NCBI RefSeq assembly: GCF_005233875.1
Contig: NZ_SZPZ01000003.1
Location: 800,489-864,488, forward strand
DNA length: 64,000 bases
Direction: 5' to 3'
From: Kribbella jiaozuonensis
GTDB taxonomy: Bacteria > Actinomycetota > Actinomycetes > Propionibacteriales > Kribbellaceae
Notes under the pieces: generated by a model
The model's database searches: none
What the model was told of the DNA's origin: nothing
The model's input: only the letters and a program-made list of their open reading frames with translations
Shown: piece after piece, positions 11,000-18,616 of the stretch
How the letters are laid out: the number at the start of each line of letters is the position of its first letter
Numbering within the stretch: position 1 is the stretch's first letter
Position numbers and translations under genes: made by a program

Positions 11000-11662
11000 G
11001 TGCATGAGCTGAGCAGCGACCTCCGGGGCGCGGACATGGTCGGGCCGAGCGAGGTCGGCGTCGGGCCGTGGGTGGGCGATCTGCCGGACGACCCGCGGCT
11101 GGATCCGGAGCTGCTGGCCGAGGGTGATCGGCGCAATGTCGTCGACAAGTACCGGTACTGGAAGCTCGAGGCGATCGTCGAGGACCTGGACCGGCAGCGG
11201 AACCCGTTCCACGTCGCGATCGAGAACTGGCAGCACGACCTGAACATCGGCTCGGTGGTCCGGACAGCGAACGCTTTCCTCGCGGCGGAGGTCCACATCG
11301 TCGGCAACCGGAAGTGGAACCGCCGCGGCGCGATGGTCACCGATCGCTACCAACACGTCCGCCACCAGCCGACGCTGGCCGACCTGGCGTCGTACGCCGC
11401 ATCACACAGTCTGCCGGTCATCGGTATCGACAACCTGCCCGGCTCGGTCCCGCTGGAGACCTACGACCTGCCTCGCGGCTGCATTCTGCTCTTCGGTCAG
11501 GAAGGTCCTGGGCTGACGGAGGATGCGCACGCGATCTGCTCAGCGGTCCTGTCGATCGCGCAGTTCGGCTCGACCCGGTCGATCAACGCAAGCGCAGCTG
11601 CCGCGATCGCCATGCACGCGTGGATCCGCCGTCACACCTTCGGTCAGCCGTCGAGCAGCTGA
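11000..11662 (+). CDS. SpoU/TrmH family RNA 2'-O-ribose methyltransferase
   Basis: 220 aa from the GTG at 11000. SPOUT-class knot motifs are clear: motif 1 NIGSVVRTANAFLAAEVHIVG, motif 2 LLFGQEGPGLT and motif 3 LSIAQFGSTRSINASAAAAIAMHAW. It should transfer a methyl group from S-adenosylmethionine to a ribose 2'-hydroxyl in tRNA or rRNA; substrate not predictable. The start is 8 bp after TAGCGT (leaderless prediction); ATG at 11036 is an alternative. The last 19 bp overlap the 3' end of the MarR gene. Confidence 0.92.
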   Translation: MHELSSDLRGADMVGPSEVGVGPWVGDLPDDPRLDPELLAEGDRRNVVDKYRYWKLEAIVEDLDRQRNPFHVAIENWQHDLNIGSVVRTANAFLAAEVHIVGNRKWNRRGAMVTDRYQHVRHQPTLADLASYAASHSLPVIGIDNLPGSVPLETYDLPRGCILLFGQEGPGLTEDAHAICSAVLSIAQFGSTRSINASAAAAIAMHAWIRRHTFGQPSSS

Positions 11663-12066
11663 TCCAGGATCCCCGCCGCCAGTTGGAGTACGGCGCGCTC
11701 GGTCGGGTTGAGCCGGGTCTCGATGGCTTCGGCGAGCCAGTCGTCCGAGCTCTTCATGTGTTCGCGGAGCAGACGCCGCCCGTCGTCGGTCAGCTCGATC
11801 GTGTGCCGGCGGCGGTCCTGCGTGTCCTGTTCCCGCGCGATCAGCCCCTGCTCCTCGAGGCTTGCGAGCACTCGGGTCAACGACTGCGGCTGTACTCGCT
11901 CGGCGGCCGCGATCTCGCTCGCGGTCAGCGCTCCCCGCCGGTGTAGCTGTCCCAGCACGGCAACGCCCGTACTCCCGAGCCCGTCACCTGTCCGCTCAGC
12001 CCGCAGCCGCAGCGCCAGCCGGGTGCTGGTCCGCCTGAGCGCAACGGCGGTGTCATACGCTTCCAC
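11644..12066 (-). CDS. MarR family transcriptional regulator
   Basis: 140 aa winged-helix repressor. The recognition region reads LTASEIAAAERVQPQSLTRVLASLEEQGLIAREQD and the wing has the usual DRRRHTIELTDDGRRLL. Start is the GTG at 12066. It is divergent from the FUSC-like membrane protein, and a 13-bp palindrome at 12101-12113 lies between them over the likely promoter of that gene. The simplest reading is repression of the FUSC-GH13 unit and of itself, relieved by an aromatic or other small ligand, as in many MarR proteins. Confidence 0.93.
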   Translation of the reverse strand: MEAYDTAVALRRTSTRLALRLRAERTGDGLGSTGVAVLGQLHRRGALTASEIAAAERVQPQSLTRVLASLEEQGLIAREQDTQDRRRHTIELTDDGRRLLREHMKSSDDWLAEAIETRLNPTERAVLQLAAGILDQLLDG

Positions 12067-12100
12067 TTACTATCCTTCCGCTGGTGACGCTTAAGAATGC

Positions 12101-12113
12101 TAAGCTCAGCTTA
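12101..12113. promoter_or_regulatory. Perfect palindrome, probable MarR operator over a -10 box
   Basis: TAAGCT-c-AGCTTA is an exact inverted repeat. Its left arm TAAGCT is also a TANNNT -10 box placed 9 bp before the ATG at 12116. Binding here would block RNA polymerase directly. Confidence 0.55.
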
Positions 12114-12115
12114 CT

Positions 12116-12535
12116 ATGAGCGTCCACCTCATCCACTGGTCGCGAGACACGCCGGTCGTCCCGACTCAGTTGGTCACCGCGGCGCTCGCGGTGGTGATCG
12201 GCGTACGCCGGCGTGGTGGATCGTTGCTCCGGGCAACACAACGCTGTGCGGGGACCTGCGTTGGCGTACTGATCGGTGGGCTGCTGATCCTGTGGGCGCA
12301 GCCGTCGTGGGCGATCGTCGTGGTCGTCAGCATTCTCGCCGGGCTGCGACCGTTGCTGAAGGAACGCAACTACGCTGCTTATGCCACCGTCATGACCCCG
12401 CTGGTCGTCCTGCTGATGGACCTCGGCCGTACGCCGGAGCTGTCGACCGTCGGCTACCGGCTCATCGACACTGTGATCGGCTGTCTGATCGCGATCGTTC
12501 CGACTTTGCTGTTGAGGAGAAGACATGTGGGCTGA
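12116..12535 (+). CDS. FUSC-like (aromatic acid exporter family) membrane protein, half-length
   Basis: 139 aa with about four membrane helices (residues about 17-28, 47-78, 91-105, 116-135). Local pattern (RRGGSLLRATQRCAGTCVGVLIG... LRPLLKERNYAAYATVMTPLVVLL) matches the second half of FUSC/aromatic exporter domains, in which full proteins carry two such bundles plus a cytoplasmic part. This one has a single bundle, so it may act as a homodimer or be a remnant. No ribosome site; TAAGCT at 12101 suggests a leaderless start. The 3' end overlaps the GH13 gene by 11 bp. Confidence 0.8.
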   Translation: MSVHLIHWSRDTPVVPTQLVTAALAVVIGVRRRGGSLLRATQRCAGTCVGVLIGGLLILWAQPSWAIVVVVSILAGLRPLLKERNYAAYATVMTPLVVLLMDLGRTPELSTVGYRLIDTVIGCLIAIVPTLLLRRRHVG

Positions 12536-13682
12536 CCACGCGATCTGGTGGCAGATCTACCCGCTCGGCTTCACCGCCGACCAACCCGCGCATCGGCTGG
12601 CCCACTTGGAGAACTGGCTCGACTACGCGATCGAGCTGGGGTGCAACGGTCTGCTGCTCGGTCCCGTCTTCGCTTCCGAGACGCACGGCTACGACACGAT
12701 CGATCACTTCCGGATCGACCCTCGCCTGGGCGACGACGCCGACTTCGACCGCCTGGTCGCCAAGGCACACGACCGCGGTCTGCGCATCGCTCTCGACGGC
12801 GTCTTCAACCATGTGGCCCGCTCGTTCGTCCACCCGGAGTGGTTCCGAGCCGACGGCGGTACTTTCGAGGGCCACGAGCACCTGATCGCGCTCGACCACA
12901 GCAACCCCGCCGTCGCGCAGTACGTCGGCGACGTACTGCGTCATTGGCTGGATCGCGGGGTCGACGCCTGGCGCCTCGACGCGGCGTACGCCGTCCCGCC
13001 CGAGTTCTGGCGCAACGTGCTGCCGCGCGACCGGGACGCGTGGTACTTCGGCGAGGTGATCCACGGGGACTACGCGGGGTACGTCGAGAAGAGCGGGCTC
13101 GACTCGGTGACGCAGTACGAACTGTGGAAGGCGATCTGGAGCTCACTCAACGACGGCAACTTCTTCGAGCTGTCGTACGCGCTCGGGCGGCACAACGCGC
13201 TGCTGGACACCTTCGTCCCGCAGACGTTCGTCGGGAATCACGACGTGACGCGGCTCGCGACCCGCCTCGAGGACGAGCGGCATCTCGGGCACGCTTTGGC
13301 GATCCTGTTCACGGTCGCCGGTGTGCCGAGCGTCTATTACGGGGACGAGCAGGCGTTCCGTGGTCTGAAGGAGGATCGCGTCGGCGGTGACGATGCCATC
13401 CGGCCTGCGTTCCCGGACACACCCGAAGGGCTCGCGTCGTACGGCTGGCCGACGTACCGCCTGCACCAGGACCTGATCGGTCTGCGACGGCGTCATCCCT
13501 GGCTCACCCACGCCCGGACCACGGTCGAGCACGTGACCAATCAGACGATCGCCCTGCGGGCCCGGCACGGCGACGAATCGGTGCTGCTGCTGCTCAACGT
13601 GTCGGACTCCGACGCGGAGTTCCCGGTCGAGGATGCGGTCGTCGTCCCGCCGCACAGCTGGAAATTCTTGACACATCCGTAA
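12525..13682 (+). CDS. GH13 alpha-amylase family glycoside hydrolase
   Basis: 385 aa, short for GH13: a catalytic barrel with a small C-terminal domain and no N-terminal starch or cyclodextrin-binding domain. The four GH13 regions are present: DGVFNH (region I), DAWRLDAAY with nucleophile Asp152 (II), GEVIHG with acid/base Glu177 (III) and FVGNHD with Asp240 (IV). No signal peptide, so it should act in the cytoplasm on imported malto-oligosaccharides or cyclodextrins; closest in feel to small cyclomaltodextrinase-like enzymes. It overlaps the FUSC-like gene by 11 bp, with GAGGAG 5 bases before its ATG. Confidence 0.92.
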   Translation: MWADHAIWWQIYPLGFTADQPAHRLAHLENWLDYAIELGCNGLLLGPVFASETHGYDTIDHFRIDPRLGDDADFDRLVAKAHDRGLRIALDGVFNHVARSFVHPEWFRADGGTFEGHEHLIALDHSNPAVAQYVGDVLRHWLDRGVDAWRLDAAYAVPPEFWRNVLPRDRDAWYFGEVIHGDYAGYVEKSGLDSVTQYELWKAIWSSLNDGNFFELSYALGRHNALLDTFVPQTFVGNHDVTRLATRLEDERHLGHALAILFTVAGVPSVYYGDEQAFRGLKEDRVGGDDAIRPAFPDTPEGLASYGWPTYRLHQDLIGLRRRHPWLTHARTTVEHVTNQTIALRARHGDESVLLLLNVSDSDAEFPVEDAVVVPPHSWKFLTHP

Positions 13683-13744
13683 CGTGCGCCCGGGGTGCCG
13701 CGTTGTACCTGCTGACAGAAGTGAGGCCTTCTCGACACAAAGTC

Positions 13745-13763
13745 AGCCCCAACTCGGGGGGCT
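13745..13763 (+). terminator. Short GC-rich hairpin after the GH13 gene
   Basis: AGCCCC (13745-13750) and GGGGCT (13758-13763) form a 6-bp stem with a 7-nt loop, 63 bp after the GH13 stop. There is no T tract, so this is only a weak terminator candidate. The rest of the 138-bp gap shows no other clear structure. Confidence 0.25.
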
Positions 13764-13820
13764 CGGCGTGCATCAAGCATGTCGTACTGGGTTTGCGACG
13801 GGAATCATGGGGGTTTGTTG

Positions 13821-14006
13821 ATGAACGCTCTGTGGGACGAACTGATACATGAGTTGGGGACCGTGCGCGCCTTGAGCGCGGCGGCTCTGGAAGCGCGCAC
13901 GGAGACCTCTCGCGTCGCGCTGATCACCCTGCTGGACGCCGAGACCGCGGAGATCTCGGCGATCCTCGACCAGCTCCTCCGCGCCGAAACGTCATCCGCG
14001 GCCTAG
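13821..14006 (+). CDS. Small hypothetical protein
   Basis: 61 aa if translated from the ATG at 13821, which follows a GGGGG run by 7 bases. An in-frame ATG at 13779 would add 14 residues. The protein is acidic, Ala/Leu/Glu-rich and probably all helical (LSAAALEARTETSRVALITL, then an AEISAILDQLL helix), suggesting a small coiled-coil or two-helix protein. No family recognised. Its last 15 bp overlap the 3' end of the FAD monooxygenase gene on the other strand. Confidence 0.45.
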   Translation: MNALWDELIHELGTVRALSAAALEARTETSRVALITLLDAETAEISAILDQLLRAETSSAA

Positions 14007-15725
14007 CAAGGCGCTGATTGCCTGCTGCAGCGCATCGGTCGGGTCGTCGGGCTGTTCGAACGAGCGGTAGGCGATGTGCGCGTCCGGACGAACGAGCAGA
14101 CAGCCTTCGTCCGGGATCTCACGCACCCGCGCCCAGTCGCCGTACAGGTCGTCCAGCTCACGACCGGGCCCGATCACGTACGGCTCGATCGGTACGCCGA
14201 GGTGCTCGGACACGGACTGCGCCGCCTTCACCCACGCCTCGCCGCCGATGCCGGTGAGCAACGTGAACCGGCCCTTTCCGACCACGTCCAGCGTGCTCAC
14301 AGTGTCGGTGCCGCGGGTCAGCCAGCAGTGCGGGATCCGGGCGCCCGGCCAGGTCGTCGGGTGGTAGTACAGCTCGTGATCCCGCTCGTACGGCGGCTCC
14401 GGCGTACCGTCCTCGATCACGGCGGATGACTTGTACCGCTGGCCGAGCTCGACACCGTGGGCGTTGAACTCGTAGTCCTTGAGCTCGATCGCCTGCCGCA
14501 GTTCCTCGCGCTGGGTGGCGCCCTCGGGCGTGTCGTCCTTGCGGGACTCGATCGTCCGTCCGGCCGGTGCATCCGGGGTCATGCCGAGCGCACGGAAGAT
14601 CTGGCCGAACTGGTTGCGGCTCTTGTTGGCACGGTCAACGATCTGCTTGGCGATCGGGGCGCGCTCGACGTCGTACGTCTGGAGCAGTTCGGGTGCGGCT
14701 TGTCCCTTCAGGACAAGGGCAAGCTTCCACGCCAGGTTGTACGCGTCCTGGATCGACGTGTTCGAGCCGAGTCCGTTGCTCGGCGGGTGGCGGTGGATCG
14801 CGTCGCCCATACAGAACACGCGGCCCTTGGAGGTCTTCTCGGCGTACATGTGGTTGACGCTCCAGACCGACGTACTCTTCAGCTTCACGTCGATGGTGTC
14901 GTCGCCGACCAGGTTGTGCACGATCTCGGTCGCCATCGCCTCGTCGACCACCGGCGCGGGCTGGGAGATGTCGTAGCCCCAGACGATCAGCCATTCGTTC
15001 CACGGACGGACCATGCGGACCAGGCCGGCGCCGATTCCGCCGATCTGCGCGCCCGGCTGGAGGACCCAGTACAGGACGCTCGGGCGATGAGCGACGTACC
15101 GGCTCAGGTCGGCCTCGAAGACGATGTTCATCGAGCCCTCGATGTCCATCGCACCGGCCATCGGCAGATCGATGTCCTGGGCAACCTTGCTGCGCCCGCC
15201 GTCCGCGCCGATCAGGTACTTCGCCCGGATCTGGTACGTCGTGTCGCTGAGCCGGTCGCGGACCGTCGCGGTGACGCCGTCGTCGTCCTGCTCGAGCGAG
15301 AGGTACTCCGTGCTGAAGCGGAGCTGGGCGCCGCGGCTGGCCGCCGTACTGACGAGGATCGGCTCGAAGAGCGTCTGCGGGAGGTCGCACGGCAGACACG
15401 GGCTCGCCTCGGTGTAGTCGGCGAGCCGGCGCGGATGCGTGCCCCACGTACGGATCCGGCCGATCTCCTCGCCCGCGAGGCTGGTGCAGAACGCTGTCTG
15501 CCCCATCAACTCGTGGGCGGTGCCGTTGTCGACGATCTGGTCCTCGATGCCCATGTCGCGCATGAGTTCGATCGTGCGCTGGTTGGTGATGTGCGCGCGG
15601 GGCGTGTTCGCGGTCCAGCCGTACCGGGTCAGGACGATGTTGTCGACGCCGTACGTGGACAGGAAGAGCGAGGCGGCGCCGCCGGCGGGGCCGCTGCCGA
15701 CGATGAGAACGTCTGTCGTGATCAC
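13992..15725 (-). CDS. FAD-dependent phenol/resorcinol hydroxylase (TfdB/PheA-like)
   Basis: 577 aa flavoprotein aromatic hydroxylase. Motifs: dinucleotide-binding GSGPAGGAASLFLSTYG at about residue 10, IGADGGRSKVA near 170 (DG motif) and MGDAIHRHPPSNGLGSNTSIQDAYNLAWKL near 310 (GD motif), plus a C-terminal thioredoxin-like domain. Best comparison is 2,4-dichlorophenol or resorcinol 4-hydroxylase, which make hydroxyquinol-type products using NAD(P)H and O2. It is the last gene of a three-gene operon with hydroxyquinol dioxygenase and maleylacetate reductase, which favours resorcinol as the substrate. The GTG start overlaps the dioxygenase stop (GTGA). Confidence 0.88.
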   Translation of the reverse strand: MITTDVLIVGSGPAGGAASLFLSTYGVDNIVLTRYGWTANTPRAHITNQRTIELMRDMGIEDQIVDNGTAHELMGQTAFCTSLAGEEIGRIRTWGTHPRRLADYTEASPCLPCDLPQTLFEPILVSTAASRGAQLRFSTEYLSLEQDDDGVTATVRDRLSDTTYQIRAKYLIGADGGRSKVAQDIDLPMAGAMDIEGSMNIVFEADLSRYVAHRPSVLYWVLQPGAQIGGIGAGLVRMVRPWNEWLIVWGYDISQPAPVVDEAMATEIVHNLVGDDTIDVKLKSTSVWSVNHMYAEKTSKGRVFCMGDAIHRHPPSNGLGSNTSIQDAYNLAWKLALVLKGQAAPELLQTYDVERAPIAKQIVDRANKSRNQFGQIFRALGMTPDAPAGRTIESRKDDTPEGATQREELRQAIELKDYEFNAHGVELGQRYKSSAVIEDGTPEPPYERDHELYYHPTTWPGARIPHCWLTRGTDTVSTLDVVGKGRFTLLTGIGGEAWVKAAQSVSEHLGVPIEPYVIGPGRELDDLYGDWARVREIPDEGCLLVRPDAHIAYRSFEQPDDPTDALQQAISALLGRG

Positions 15726-16567
15726 GCTTGCGTCTCCTCTTCGGTGGCCAGCACCAGGTCGTAGTTGACGGAGAAGTACGTCTTTCCGTCGTCATGATGT
15801 TCGGTGAAATCGGCGATCAGCGACTGCTTGACTCCGAAGACCGCATCCGTGTCGAGGTACTCGTCCCCGGCCGCGAAGACATGCGTGATCAGGCGGGCGT
15901 ATCCGGGTGCGGTGACCATGAAGTGGATATGCGCGGGTCGCATCGGACCGCGGCCACCGGCGCGGAGCAGCTCGCCGACCGGGCCGTCGTCGGGGATCGG
16001 GTACGCGACTGGCTTGACTGCCCAGAACCGGTAGTTGCCCTCAGCATCGGTTGTCAGATGCGCCCGGTTCTGTGGGCCGTCGAGGTCCTTCTGTACGTCG
16101 TAGAACCCGTCCTCGTCTGCCTGCCAGGTCTCGACGAGCGCGCCGGCGATCGGCTCGCCCTTGGTGTTCAGGACCCTGCCGCTCACCAGGCACGGCTGTC
16201 CCGGGGCGCCGTTCGCGATGTCGTCGCCGAGCTGTGCCTCGGGCGATCCCTCGACGAAGAACGGGCCGAAGACGGTGGATTGCGTGGCTTCCGGCGGTTT
16301 ACGGTTGCCGAGTCCGACGGTGAGCATCGACAGCCCGAGTACGTCGGCCAGCAGTACGAACTCCTGCCGCGTACCGGTGGAGATCTGACCGGTCCGGGTG
16401 AGGAAGTCGATCGCGGTGAAGTACTCGTCCTCGGTCAGTTCCACCTCCCGCGCGAACGCGTGCAGGTGGCGCACGAGGGCGCTCATCACGTCCTTGTAGC
16501 GGTCACTCGCGCTGCCGTCGAAGCTGGCCACGACCGCTTCGGTCAGGTCATCGCCTTGCAGATCCAT
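15722..16567 (-). CDS. Hydroxyquinol 1,2-dioxygenase (intradiol)
   Basis: 281 aa. Non-heme Fe(III) dioxygenase that opens 1,2,4-trihydroxybenzene to maleylacetate. Iron ligands are visible as Tyr156 (DGFYDVQ), Tyr189 (PVAYPIP), His213 and His215 (RPAHIHF). The N-terminal helical dimerisation domain and the STVFGPFFVEGSP segment are typical for hydroxyquinol rather than catechol enzymes. The ATG at 16567 follows GAGGAG by 5 bases. Middle gene of the catabolic operon, 15 bp after maleylacetate reductase, so its product goes straight to that enzyme. Confidence 0.93.
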   Translation of the reverse strand: MDLQGDDLTEAVVASFDGSASDRYKDVMSALVRHLHAFAREVELTEDEYFTAIDFLTRTGQISTGTRQEFVLLADVLGLSMLTVGLGNRKPPEATQSTVFGPFFVEGSPEAQLGDDIANGAPGQPCLVSGRVLNTKGEPIAGALVETWQADEDGFYDVQKDLDGPQNRAHLTTDAEGNYRFWAVKPVAYPIPDDGPVGELLRAGGRGPMRPAHIHFMVTAPGYARLITHVFAAGDEYLDTDAVFGVKQSLIADFTEHHDDGKTYFSVNYDLVLATEEETQA

Positions 16568-16582
16568 CGGTCTCCTCGCTCA

Positions 16583-17764
16583 TCAAGGTCGCGTACCGGC
16601 CCAGGCGCGGGTGAGGATCTCGCGCACCAGGTCCTCGGTCACGGGAATCGGGTTGTCGGTGGGCTTGAACGCCTTCACAGCCTCTTCCACCTGCTCCTCG
16701 GCAAGCCCGAGCTCCCGCAGGTTCGTCGGCACGTCCGCAGCGGTGAACAGATCGAACAACCCGCTCGCCAGCTCGCCCGCTCCGGCGACCGCGGTACTCG
16801 CTGTAGTCGCCGCGCTGCTGCCTTCCGCGGTGCTCGTGCTCGACGTGCCGGCGTTTCCTGTGGTCGCGTGGGTTGTGGTCAGTGCGGCTTCGAGGCGGGC
16901 TGCTGATTGCGGGACCGCGGGAGCGTTGACGCGGGCGACCTGGGGCAGGATCGCCGCGTGGGTCTCCGCGTGGGGGAGGTTGTAGGTGCCGCCGAGCAGA
17001 TGGCAGAGCTTGTGATGCAGTCCGGTCCCGGCCGTCGCCATCGCCGATCCGGCCAGGCAGGCGCCGTACAGAAGGTTGCCTCGGGCATCTAAGTCGGTGG
17101 GTTCCAGCATCGCTTGCCGCAGGCCGTCGGCGAGCGCGCGGAGACCTTCGACCGCGGTGACCTCGGTGATCGGATCAGCCCTCGGCGTCCAAACAGCCTC
17201 GACACAGTGCGCGATCGCGTTAGCGACACTGGCGGCGGTGACCTTCTTCGGCAGGTGCTGACTCAACACCGGGTCGTACACGACAACCCGTGGCAGCACC
17301 CGCAGATCCGTGCCGGTCGTCTTGCTCCCGCCCGCAGTCTCGCCCCACACCGGCGTCATCTCAGATCCCGCGTACGTCGTCGGCACCGCAACAATCATCA
17401 CGTCGCCGGTAAGCGCGACCGCCTTCGCGAGCCCGATCGCCGAGCCGCCGCCGATCGCGATAACCCCGTCCACGTCGACCTCCCGCGCCTTGGCCCGGGC
17501 GTTCTCCGCGACCGCGGTCGGCACATGCTGGGCAACCCCGTCGATCCGCCCCGCGAACCGATCGCCCAGCTCCACCTCGACCACGTCCGCCGCATCTCGC
17601 GCGGACTTCGTCGCCACGACCAGCGCCCGCCGTACCCCGAGACCCTCGACCTCGCCGGCGACCTGATCGAGCGCGCCCGCTCCGAACACCACCCGCCCCG
17701 GCAGGAACGTGTGCACGAACCCGGCCTGGGACTCCGCTCGTCCCGGATCAGCTGGACGCGGCAT
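16583..17764 (-). CDS. Maleylacetate reductase with low-complexity insertion
   Basis: 393 aa iron-containing alcohol dehydrogenase family protein that reduces maleylacetate to 3-oxoadipate with NADH. Motifs: AIGGGSAIGLAKAVAL (nucleotide binding), PTTYAGSEMTPVWG and HHKLCHLLGGTYNLPHAETHA. Usual length is 350-360 aa; the excess is a Ser/Thr/Ala-rich stretch at residues about 296-328 (DNA about 16781-16879) placed between AARLEAAL and GELASGLFDLF in the helical C-terminal domain. The frame is intact, so it is a linker-like insertion and not a frameshift. First gene of the operon, divergent from the IclR regulator. Confidence 0.92.
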   Translation of the reverse strand: MPRPADPGRAESQAGFVHTFLPGRVVFGAGALDQVAGEVEGLGVRRALVVATKSARDAADVVEVELGDRFAGRIDGVAQHVPTAVAENARAKAREVDVDGVIAIGGGSAIGLAKAVALTGDVMIVAVPTTYAGSEMTPVWGETAGGSKTTGTDLRVLPRVVVYDPVLSQHLPKKVTAASVANAIAHCVEAVWTPRADPITEVTAVEGLRALADGLRQAMLEPTDLDARGNLLYGACLAGSAMATAGTGLHHKLCHLLGGTYNLPHAETHAAILPQVARVNAPAVPQSAARLEAALTTTHATTGNAGTSSTSTAEGSSAATTASTAVAGAGELASGLFDLFTAADVPTNLRELGLAEEQVEEAVKAFKPTDNPIPVTEDLVREILTRAWAGTRP

Positions 17765-17782
17765 CGGCAGCTCCGATAGAAT

Positions 17783-17815
17783 TTCGCTCAGCGAATAGTT
17801 CTTCTTTCAACGAAA
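17783..17815. promoter_or_regulatory. Two palindromes between the catabolic operon and the IclR gene
   Basis: TTCGCT-c-AGCGAA (17783-17795) is a perfect 6-1-6 palindrome. TTTC-AAC-GAAA (17805-17815) is a second, weaker one sharing the TTC...GAA ends, 22 bp downstream start to start. IclR family proteins commonly bind paired palindromes of this style in the region shared with their target operon. Confidence 0.6.
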
Positions 17816-17828
17816 AGTAGGCTAGCCG

Positions 17829-18611
17829 ATGGCGAGTGACGCGTCTACAGGCACGTTCCTGCAAGGCCTGGAGCGCGGGCTCGCGGTGATCCGCGCCTTC
17901 TCCGCCGACGCGCCGTCGCTCACACTCAGCGAGGTCGCACGAGCAGTCGGCATTACCCCCGCGACCGCCCGGCGGATCCTGCTCACGCTGGAGGAGCTCG
18001 GGTACGTCCGCAGTGACCACCGCCGCTTTTCGCTCACCCCGCGCGTACTCGCCCTCGGCTGGGCCTACCTCTCCTCGCTGGATCTCGGCGAACTAGCCGG
18101 CCCGTTCATGGAGGAGCTCAGCGCCAAGACCCGCGAATCCTGCTCGATCGCCACGCTCGACCTTCCGGACATCGTGTACGTCGCCCGCGTCCCCACGAGC
18201 CGCATCATGACGGTCGCCCTCGGCGTCGGCGCCCGCCTCCCGGCGTACCCGACCTCCATGGGCCGCGTCCTGCTCGCGGGCCTGCCGGAGGACGAGCTCA
18301 CGTCGTACCTCGAGACCTTGCACGCCGAAGCGCTGACCCATCGCACGGTCACGTCCCCGAACGACCTGCGTACGACGATCGCCCAAGCCCGCGCGGACGG
18401 CTACGCGCTGGTCGACCAGGAGCTCGAGCAGGGCCTCCGCTCGATCGCTGCCCCGATCTACAACTCCCGCGGCCGCATCATCGCCGCCCTCAACGTCTCC
18501 GCCCATGCGTCCCGCTCGACCCCGACCTCACTCCGCACCGAAGCCCTCCCACATCTCCAGCAAGCCGCCGCCCAGATCACCACCGCCCTGACCCACCGCG
18601 GCAACTTCTAG
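17829..18611 (+). CDS. IclR family regulator (PcaR/PobR-like)
   Basis: 260 aa. Winged-helix HTH at residues about 10-75 (LTLSEVARAVGITPATARRILLTLEELGYV) followed by the IclR effector domain, with YPTSMGRVLLAGL and the C-terminal AAPIYNSRGRIIAALNVS typical of members controlling aromatic catabolism. Divergent from the hydroxyquinol operon with two palindromes between them. It most likely controls that operon, perhaps as an activator responding to the aromatic substrate or 3-oxoadipate. TAGGCT lies 5 bp before the ATG, so its message may be leaderless or nearly so. Confidence 0.94.
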   Translation: MASDASTGTFLQGLERGLAVIRAFSADAPSLTLSEVARAVGITPATARRILLTLEELGYVRSDHRRFSLTPRVLALGWAYLSSLDLGELAGPFMEELSAKTRESCSIATLDLPDIVYVARVPTSRIMTVALGVGARLPAYPTSMGRVLLAGLPEDELTSYLETLHAEALTHRTVTSPNDLRTTIAQARADGYALVDQELEQGLRSIAAPIYNSRGRIIAALNVSAHASRSTPTSLRTEALPHLQQAAAQITTALTHRGNF

Positions 18612-18616
18612 ACGCG

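Noticed and set aside
14457..15764. 435-codon plus-strand frame opposite the FAD hydroxylase
   Set aside because: No recognisable motif; the minus strand encodes a complete flavoprotein with all three FAD motifs.
16781..16879. Frameshift or pseudogene in maleylacetate reductase
   Set aside because: Sequence on both sides is in the same frame and complete, so this is an insertion, not a break.
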